A DNA stretch of 64,000 nt from an uncultured Treponema sp. (GTDB taxonomy: Bacteria; Spirochaetota; Spirochaetia; Treponematales; Treponemataceae): contig CAMHMJ010000002.1 of NCBI GenBank assembly GCA_946186185.1, positions 62,001 to 126,000 on the forward strand, in the 5' to 3' direction. Positions 59,158 through 64,000 of this stretch are shown in pieces. The notes under the pieces were generated by a model that worked only from the letters and a program-made list of their open reading frames with translations, did no database searches and was not told the origin of the DNA. The position numbers were made by a program, and so were the translations under genes. Position 1 is the first letter of the stretch; every line of letters starts with the position of its first letter.

Positions 59158-59188
59158 GGGTTGTCATTTTAAGACAACCCGATTTTTT
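59158..59188. terminator. Bidirectional terminator between nadE and the toxin-B-like gene
   Basis: GGGTTGTC (59158-59165) / GACAACCC (59173-59180), 7-nt loop, followed by T6 on the plus strand and preceded by an A run that gives T on the minus strand. Serves the two convergent genes. Confidence 0.88.
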
Positions 59189-62100
59189 ATTTTGCCCAGA
59201 GAAGTGTAAGGTCAAAATATCCTGCAACGCTCTTATGTCCATTCTTTGTGTTGAAGCTGAATCTAACCGGCGTCTGGTTTCCGAAGGTGAATTCTACAGG
59301 ATTAAGATTACTTGAAGAATCTGCACCAGTGTTGTGTTTTTCAGCGTCGTATTTAAGGGTCTTGGTTTTAGAATCGTAGAAGAGGTCAATGTTGATGTTG
59401 TCAATGTCATCATCCTCTGCGCCGTCATCGATTTCTCTTAGCCTTACATGAATATTCATCCTGCAGTCCTGATTTTTCTTGATGTTCTGGAAAACTGCAG
59501 TACATTCATCATTTACAAGGGAATACCAGTTTGACTGACGAATATTGTCATAATCTCCCTTCCATTCCTGGTCGTGATCATTTACAAGAACTTCAGTTCC
59601 GCCGTCCGTACTCTGCCAGATTGTCCATTTCAGTTCAAAAGAATGTCCTTCATCACCAAAATCATCCGTAATTGTAAGGCGCTCGAATTTTGCAGAAACG
59701 GTAAAGCTATCAGGAATTTCGGCAATGGCATTTATAGGTGAACCGGATTTACTTACATAATATGTGTTTGTTTTTGAGTCTTTATAATAAGAGTAGAAAT
59801 AGTACCAGTAGCCGTTTGCCCATGCAATTTCGTCCATTGCAGAACTCTGGTCACAAGGTATTACCATGTAATAAGGACTGGATTCTGTATCAGTCTGAAG
59901 GGTTGTATTTTCTGCTGCAACGATGTAATTGTGGTCAGGAACATAATTTACATCCGGATTTTCTCCACGGTATCGAACAATAAGAAGATTTGTGGCACGA
60001 CTTTCCGTAATTTTTGCCCAGGAAAGTGAAACCTTGGCATTTTCTCCGTCGGAGGCTGAAATTCCTGCCATTGTGTGGCTTGGAACTTCAAGGGGCGAAT
60101 CAAAACGGATTATATACCAGACATGATTTGCTTTGTCGGAAGAGCTTACTTTTACGGCAATTTTAAATTTTCCTATTGGAAGAGATGTTAAATCCAGATT
60201 TCCGTCTTCATTTCCGGATGCAGACAGAAGAATCATGTTATTATATTCTTCCTTTGTAATTCCCGCGTAAGTTTTGTTTCCGTATGTTTTTTCGCCTTCA
60301 ATTTCATCGTAAGATAAGTCTTTTTCAGCCCAGCCCCGAATCAGATAATATTCATAGTTTGCGCTTCCGTGGGAAACTTTAGGCTGTAAAAGGAATGCTG
60401 AACTTGGGATTTCTCCGCCCTTCAGCGTAAATGCATACTGTGAAGAACCGTCGCTATTTGTTGCGTTTTCATCAATTGATTTTAGATGCAATATTTCGCA
60501 TTCGCGGTTTTTAAGTACTTCAGAATCCCATAATCCTACATCAAGGTTCAGAGTTGAGCCTGTATCAAATGGCCGGCTGTTAAAGGGATTATAGCTTATA
60601 TCTATTGATTTTAAGTATGCGTTTGAAAGAACGGAAGAAACAGTTGGGTAAGGGTCTTCATTATCGTTAACTCCGTCGCCGTCTGTATCTTTGAGGGCTG
60701 GATTTGTGCAGGTTACAGTTCCTGTTTGTGCTACTGTCCATCCGGTAAGTTCGGCGTAATCGCTTATTGTATCTCCGTCTGTGTCAGTTGAATCGTCTGA
60801 AGTTCCAAAAAGCTCTTCTTCCCGTAAAGGAATTCCGTCCTTATCTTTGTCTACGCTGTACATTACCGTAATGTCGTCTCCGGCGCGGACAATGATTTGG
60901 TCTGCGTTGTAGTAATACTTTTCCTCGCTTGGTCCGTAGTATTTTACATCTGCAATTCCGTTTTCGTAAGTGATAACCGCAATAAACCAGTCGCCTTCCA
61001 TTCCTTCTGGATTTGTGGCCTTTCCTTCAACCTCATAGATTGACTTAATCATTTTATGATTTTTCTCATCTGTGTACCAGGTAACTACATTTGGAAGACA
61101 GTCAGAAAGGGCTTCTGTAAGGGTAAGTTCTTTGTAGGTGACTGGAGTTGTTTCTTCAAGGGAAAGGGGAGTGCGTTTTGTTGCAATCTGGAAGGATTTT
61201 GTTTCCGGAAGGGATTTTGCAATTGGCATTATCGAACTGTCAAAGCAGGGACCGTAATCTACGGTAATTAAGGCTGTTTTTGCGTCAACTGCAGTTGTAA
61301 TTTTTGTAAAATCCTTTGTGTCTTCAGAAGATATTTTAATGGAAGAAACATCGATTTTGAATCCCACAAGTCCGTTCATAATTGATTCAATTGCTGCAAC
61401 AGGAAGCTGAGCGGATGAAAACTTTATTACACCGGTTTCGCCTCCAGCTGGAATTGTTGCATTTAAAAGCGTTGGTTCAGCAGCTGCGGCTGTTGTAGGA
61501 TAAAGATTTGTTGCAGCGGTTTCGGTCTGTTCATTGTTATTTCCGTAAGAAATTTTGTATGCCTCAAGCATAATGTTATTTAGAACATAGGAAACATTAC
61601 TGTTGTTTTTAATTTTTATTCCAACAGAAACAACGCCGCCCGTATAGTTTTCAGTTTTCGTTGCTGCTTTTGATTTTGTTTCCGCATAAGTGCTTGCAAT
61701 TGACTGGGCTTCACTGTTTGAAAAAGAAGTAGTGTCTCCCCGAACCCATTTCCAGGAGGTACTTGCGTTTACAGAAACACTTCCCTGTGCTCCTCCGTTG
61801 GTGACTCCCCAGTTTTTGGTGACAGAAGCGCCTACTGTAAATCCGCCTTCCCAGGTCTTTGTATTTGAATTAGTGTTTGATCTGGAAGAAGTATTGCTTT
61901 CGCTTTCAGAATTTGTAAGAGCCTGGCTTTCTGTTGTGCCGTCGGAATAGGTTTTGATTAATCCGATGGAGGGAGTGGTTACAATTTGAATCTGAACATC
62001 CGGTGTATCTGCCAGAAGGGGATTGAATTTGTTGGTGTTGTCATTTTTCAATGTGACAGCTTCTTCGTAATCGCTGTAACCGTCACCGTCCGTATCTGCG

Positions 62101-62312
62101 TCGTAAGGATTTGTGTGATAGGCATTGATTTCTTCATCATTTGTAAGCCCGTCTTTATCCCAGTCTTCTGAAAGGACCGGATTTTTCGGATTTTTTGGCG
62201 AAGGCTCTGCCTCCTGCTGACAGGAAATAAAGGATACTGCAAATGATATACAGATTAGAAAAATAATAAAATTACCATTGAAAAAAGCATGCTTTTGTCT
62301 TTTAATTTTCAT
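59187..62312 (-). CDS. Lipoprotein resembling anthrax protective antigen / binary-toxin B component
   Basis: 1041 residues. The lipobox SFISC gives lipidated Cys31. Residues 49-85 are a calcium-binding repeat (DWDKDGLTNDEEI, DADTDGDGYSDYEEA) like the PA Ca-binding domain. Residues 96-135 (FNPLLADTPDVQIQ, then GLIKTYSDGTTESQ) and the Ser/Asn/Thr-rich, alternating stretch 135-235 parallel the PA region ahead of and through its membrane-inserting strands; VSVGIKIKNNSNVSYVLNNIML and ELTLTEALSD match PA domain 2 landmarks. A second calcium block is at about 484-556. Fibronectin-like and beta-sandwich regions complete the C-terminus. No furin-like site or N-terminal 20-kDa domain was seen. GGGAG precedes the ATG. 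Confidence 0.7.
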   Translation of the reverse strand: MKIKRQKHAFFNGNFIIFLICISFAVSFISCQQEAEPSPKNPKNPVLSEDWDKDGLTNDEEINAYHTNPYDADTDGDGYSDYEEAVTLKNDNTNKFNPLLADTPDVQIQIVTTPSIGLIKTYSDGTTESQALTNSESESNTSSRSNTNSNTKTWEGGFTVGASVTKNWGVTNGGAQGSVSVNASTSWKWVRGDTTSFSNSEAQSIASTYAETKSKAATKTENYTGGVVSVGIKIKNNSNVSYVLNNIMLEAYKISYGNNNEQTETAATNLYPTTAAAAEPTLLNATIPAGGETGVIKFSSAQLPVAAIESIMNGLVGFKIDVSSIKISSEDTKDFTKITTAVDAKTALITVDYGPCFDSSIMPIAKSLPETKSFQIATKRTPLSLEETTPVTYKELTLTEALSDCLPNVVTWYTDEKNHKMIKSIYEVEGKATNPEGMEGDWFIAVITYENGIADVKYYGPSEEKYYYNADQIIVRAGDDITVMYSVDKDKDGIPLREEELFGTSDDSTDTDGDTISDYAELTGWTVAQTGTVTCTNPALKDTDGDGVNDNEDPYPTVSSVLSNAYLKSIDISYNPFNSRPFDTGSTLNLDVGLWDSEVLKNRECEILHLKSIDENATNSDGSSQYAFTLKGGEIPSSAFLLQPKVSHGSANYEYYLIRGWAEKDLSYDEIEGEKTYGNKTYAGITKEEYNNMILLSASGNEDGNLDLTSLPIGKFKIAVKVSSSDKANHVWYIIRFDSPLEVPSHTMAGISASDGENAKVSLSWAKITESRATNLLIVRYRGENPDVNYVPDHNYIVAAENTTLQTDTESSPYYMVIPCDQSSAMDEIAWANGYWYYFYSYYKDSKTNTYYVSKSGSPINAIAEIPDSFTVSAKFERLTITDDFGDEGHSFELKWTIWQSTDGGTEVLVNDHDQEWKGDYDNIRQSNWYSLVNDECTAVFQNIKKNQDCRMNIHVRLREIDDGAEDDDIDNINIDLFYDSKTKTLKYDAEKHNTGADSSSNLNPVEFTFGNQTPVRFSFNTKNGHKSVAGYFDLTLLWAK

Positions 62313-62405
62313 AGTGTCTCCCTATTAATTATGACATGAAGATAGTGAAAAGCAAGAAAAAATAATTCTTAATTCAAAATAGAAATTCAAAAATCTTTAG
62401 AAATA

Positions 62406-62434
62406 TAGTCATTTAATTTTTTCAGTGGTATAAT
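62406..62434 (+). promoter_or_regulatory. Promoter of the DUF3791/DUF3990 cassette
   Basis: TAGTCA (62406-62411), 17 bp, TATAAT (62429-62434). Predicted start near 62441, leader of about 60 nt. The rest of the 190-nt divergent gap is AT-rich with nothing else recognised. Confidence 0.6.
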
Positions 62435-62502
62435 ACAGTATGGATTTATGCTCTGTTTATATTCCGATGATATTTTTTCATTAACGAAGTAAGAAAAATT
62501 CT

Positions 62503-62721
62503 ATGACAGAAAACGACCAGATTTTATTTATGCAGATTCGTCTCATTCGCATGATGGCAGAAAAGAATAATCTTACTTTGAAGCAGTCGGCAGAATTATT
62601 TGATAAATTCAATGTACTTCCGTTTATTCGTGAAGGTTTTGGTATTTTTCACGTGGAAGGAGATGAGGCCGTCTTTGATGAAGTAATACAATTCCTTAAA
62701 GCAAAAGGAGCTGTTTTATGA
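62503..62721 (+). CDS. DUF3791 family protein
   Basis: 72 residues. ILFMQIRLIRMMAEKNNLTLKQSAELFDKFNVLPFIREGFGIFHVEGDEAVFDEVIQFLKAKG fits the DUF3791 pattern (helix, K/N-LS-xx-A-x-LF-x-KY, then -HxxGxE- and D-E-x-x-x-F). In other genomes such proteins sit next to DUF3990 genes, which suggests an antitoxin or partner role; this is inference. Its stop overlaps the next ATG by 4 nt (ATGA). Ribosome-binding site weak (AAGTAAGAA). Confidence 0.75.
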   Translation: MTENDQILFMQIRLIRMMAEKNNLTLKQSAELFDKFNVLPFIREGFGIFHVEGDEAVFDEVIQFLKAKGAVL

Positions 62722-63284
62722 AAAAACTGGAAAACGGATTGACACTGTATCACGGAAGTTATTGTGTTGTTGAAAATCCTGATTTGAATAAATGTGCGAA
62801 TTATAAAGATTTTGGACGCGGGTTTTATCTTACCACTTCTAAAGAGCAGGCTAAGTCCTTTGCAAAGATTTCATTAACCAAAGCAAAAGCAAGAGGCGAT
62901 GTTCCTTTTTCCGAAAAATTTGCCCATGTTTCATTTTTCAAAGTTAAAGATATAGGTGAGTTAAATACTTTTGCGTTTGAAACAGCCGATGTTGACTGGC
63001 TTCATTGCATCGTCTCTCACAGAAAAGAAAGTGCTTTTTCAGATATCCGTAAATCCATGCTGAAATACGATGTAATTTCGGGAAAGATAGCAAATGATGA
63101 TACCAATACTACGATTGTTGCTTATATGGGAAACGTTTTTGGTTCTATGGGTAGCGAACAGGCAGATAAAATGTGTATCAGTCTGTTAATGCCGGAGCGC
63201 CTGTGCGACCAGTTTTGCTTTAGAACAGATAAATCAATTTCGGTTCTTGAATTTTTCAAAAGCGAAAAAGTTTCTCTGGACTAG
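62718..63284 (+). CDS. DUF3990 family protein, ADP-ribosyltransferase-like fold
   Basis: 188 residues, no signal peptide. LTLYHGSYCVVENPDLNK and DFGRGFYLTTSKEQAKSFAK correspond to the ART-type H-[GS] and G-x-GFY-x-T motifs that bind NAD; VDWLHCIVSHRKE, YDVISGKIANDDT and MPERLCDQFCFRTDKSISVLEFFKSE are typical DUF3990 blocks (SGxIAND; QxxFxT; LxF). The ART-turn Glu expected in the third motif cannot be placed with certainty. Predicted to modify a cytoplasmic target, held off by DUF3791 partners. Confidence 0.72.
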   Translation: MKKLENGLTLYHGSYCVVENPDLNKCANYKDFGRGFYLTTSKEQAKSFAKISLTKAKARGDVPFSEKFAHVSFFKVKDIGELNTFAFETADVDWLHCIVSHRKESAFSDIRKSMLKYDVISGKIANDDTNTTIVAYMGNVFGSMGSEQADKMCISLLMPERLCDQFCFRTDKSISVLEFFKSEKVSLD

Positions 63285-63295
63285 ATGGAGTAATT

Positions 63296-63502
63296 ATGAC
63301 AAATGACAAAACCCTTTTTGCAATGGATTTGACAACTTTAATGGTGGTAGAGCAGCTTTCCAAAGAAACTGATCAGCCTTCTGAAAAGGTTCTCATAGAT
63401 TTTATGGAATCTAATACCGCAAAAACTCTATATGATGATTCTACAAAGCTGTGGTGGGACGGCCCTTCCGCAACTGTAGAAGAATATAAAAGGTACAAAT
63501 AA
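63296..63502 (+). CDS. Small partner protein of the DUF3990 cassette
   Basis: 68 residues. FAMDLTTLMVVEQLSKETDQPSEKVLIDFMESNTAKTLYDDSTKLWWDGPSATVEEYKRY: helix-rich, with a C-terminal LYDxxTKLWWDGPS motif seen in small genes found near DUF3791/DUF3990, possibly a DUF3791 relative. It begins 11 nt after the DUF3990 stop with GGAG 7-8 nt before the ATG. Likely part of the same operon; possible second antitoxin. Confidence 0.6.
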   Translation: MTNDKTLFAMDLTTLMVVEQLSKETDQPSEKVLIDFMESNTAKTLYDDSTKLWWDGPSATVEEYKRYK

Positions 63503-63558
63503 AATGCTCTCATACCTCCACAGCTTTATTTTAATAAGCAAAAATCATAATAATATGC

Positions 63559-63564
63559 TATAAT
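63559..63564 (+). promoter_or_regulatory. -10 box before the AAA ATPase gene
   Basis: TATAAT at 63559-63564, 19 nt before the ATG. The -35 region (about 63536) is poor. The gene also has its own GGAG ribosome site, so it may be transcribed apart from the cassette. Confidence 0.4.
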
Positions 63565-63582
63565 CCCACTTGGAGCAAAAAA

Positions 63583-64000
63583 ATGTCAAATATTCACATA
63601 AAATCTTTATCCATAGAAACCTACAGAGGAATCCAGAATCTCAATCTCGATAATTTCTCTGGGATTAACATTCTTACTGGAGACAATAATTCTGGAAAAA
63701 CAAGTGTTCTTGAAATTCTAAAGACTTCCGGGAATCCTCTTTCTCCGCTTTCTTGGACATTGGTTGGAAGAAGTGAAAACTCTAACATGCCAACTAGAAC
63801 TCCTTTTGAAACGATTAAGGATTTATTTTCTGTTGCAGCGGATGATTTACGAATTGCTTATTCCAAGGTTGATGAAAAAAACGGAAAATCTTCTATCGAA
63901 TTAAAAGCTGAGATTTCTAAGGAAAAGACAATAAAAAGAGAATATTGCAAAATTGCTCATATTGAATGCGAACCTGGTGAAGAATATTCCGAAATGGAAA
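63583..64000 (+). CDS. AAA-family (OLD-like) ATPase, N-terminal part only
   Basis: 139 residues visible before the window ends. IKSLSIETYRGIQNLNLDNFSGINILTGDNNSGKTSVLEIL is the SMC/RecF-type N-terminus of AAA_15/AAA_21 ATPases, with Walker A GDNNSGKT at 33-40. OLD-family nucleases (including GajA of Gabija) and other defence ATPases begin this way. The C-terminus, needed to see a TOPRIM nuclease, is outside the window. GGAG lies 8 nt before the ATG. Confidence 0.8.
   Translation, partial: MSNIHIKSLSIETYRGIQNLNLDNFSGINILTGDNNSGKTSVLEILKTSGNPLSPLSWTLVGRSENSNMPTRTPFETIKDLFSVAADDLRIAYSKVDEKNGKSSIELKAEISKEKTIKREYCKIAHIECEPGEEYSEME

Overview
The window looks like the chromosome of a saccharolytic treponeme (Spirochaetota, Treponema, gut or rumen type). 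The evidence is the spirochaete flagellar basal-body operon order flgB-flgC-fliE-fliF-fliG-fliH-fliI-fliJ, the many lipoproteins with short spirochaete-style lipoboxes, a DUF4954 gene, and a large maltodextrin uptake and degradation block. The species cannot be named from this sequence. No rRNA, tRNA, CRISPR array, prophage or insertion sequence was seen.

Layout. 1-6 kb: end of a DUF4954 gene, then a cell-wall block murE-ddl-murD-M15 carboxypeptidase. 6-12.8 kb: an hsp20 gene behind a textbook sigma-54 promoter, hisH-hisF, queD, a RecQ-type helicase, a small membrane protein, a Holliday-junction-nuclease-like protein and an OmpA-family protein. 12.8-19.1 kb (minus strand): a GGDEF-EAL protein and the polyamine operon potABCD. 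19.3-24.3 kb: a small membrane protein, rplM-rpsI-recX, sppA and DUF975 (minus), and dus. 24.5-34 kb: pullulanase, malE, malF, malG and a secreted GH13 amylase, a pathway that debranches, imports and trims alpha-glucans; no MalK ATPase is present. 34-39.8 kb: a peptide-type ABC importer (SBP lipoprotein, permease, permease-ATPase fusion) and a DUF5718 gene. 39.9-48 kb: the flagellar operon, with an extra small FliG-N-like gene between fliF and fliG. 48-59.1 kb: TGS-uridine kinase, a beta-helix lipoprotein, valS, an HD hydrolase, histidinol phosphatase and a glutamine-dependent NAD synthetase. 59.2-64 kb (accessory): a 1041-residue lipoprotein resembling the binding/pore component of anthrax-type binary toxins, then a DUF3791/DUF3990/small-protein cassette (candidate toxin-antitoxin, ADP-ribosyltransferase-like fold) and the start of an AAA/OLD-like ATPase.

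Three patterns run across the window. First, many operon-leading genes appear leaderless: a -35 box, exactly 17 bp, a -10 box, then the ATG 7-10 nt later with no Shine-Dalgarno. Second, a family of dispersed palindromic repeats (outer arms near TATCGAGTTT / AAACTCGATA, optional inner arms GGCGTAAGCGGGGTTCC / GGTTCCCGCTGAGAGCC) sits in at least seven intergenic gaps. Third, several housekeeping proteins carry Ser/Gly/Ala/Thr-rich low-complexity inserts or tails.

All calls were made by reading the sequence by eye; no search, alignment or folding program was run.
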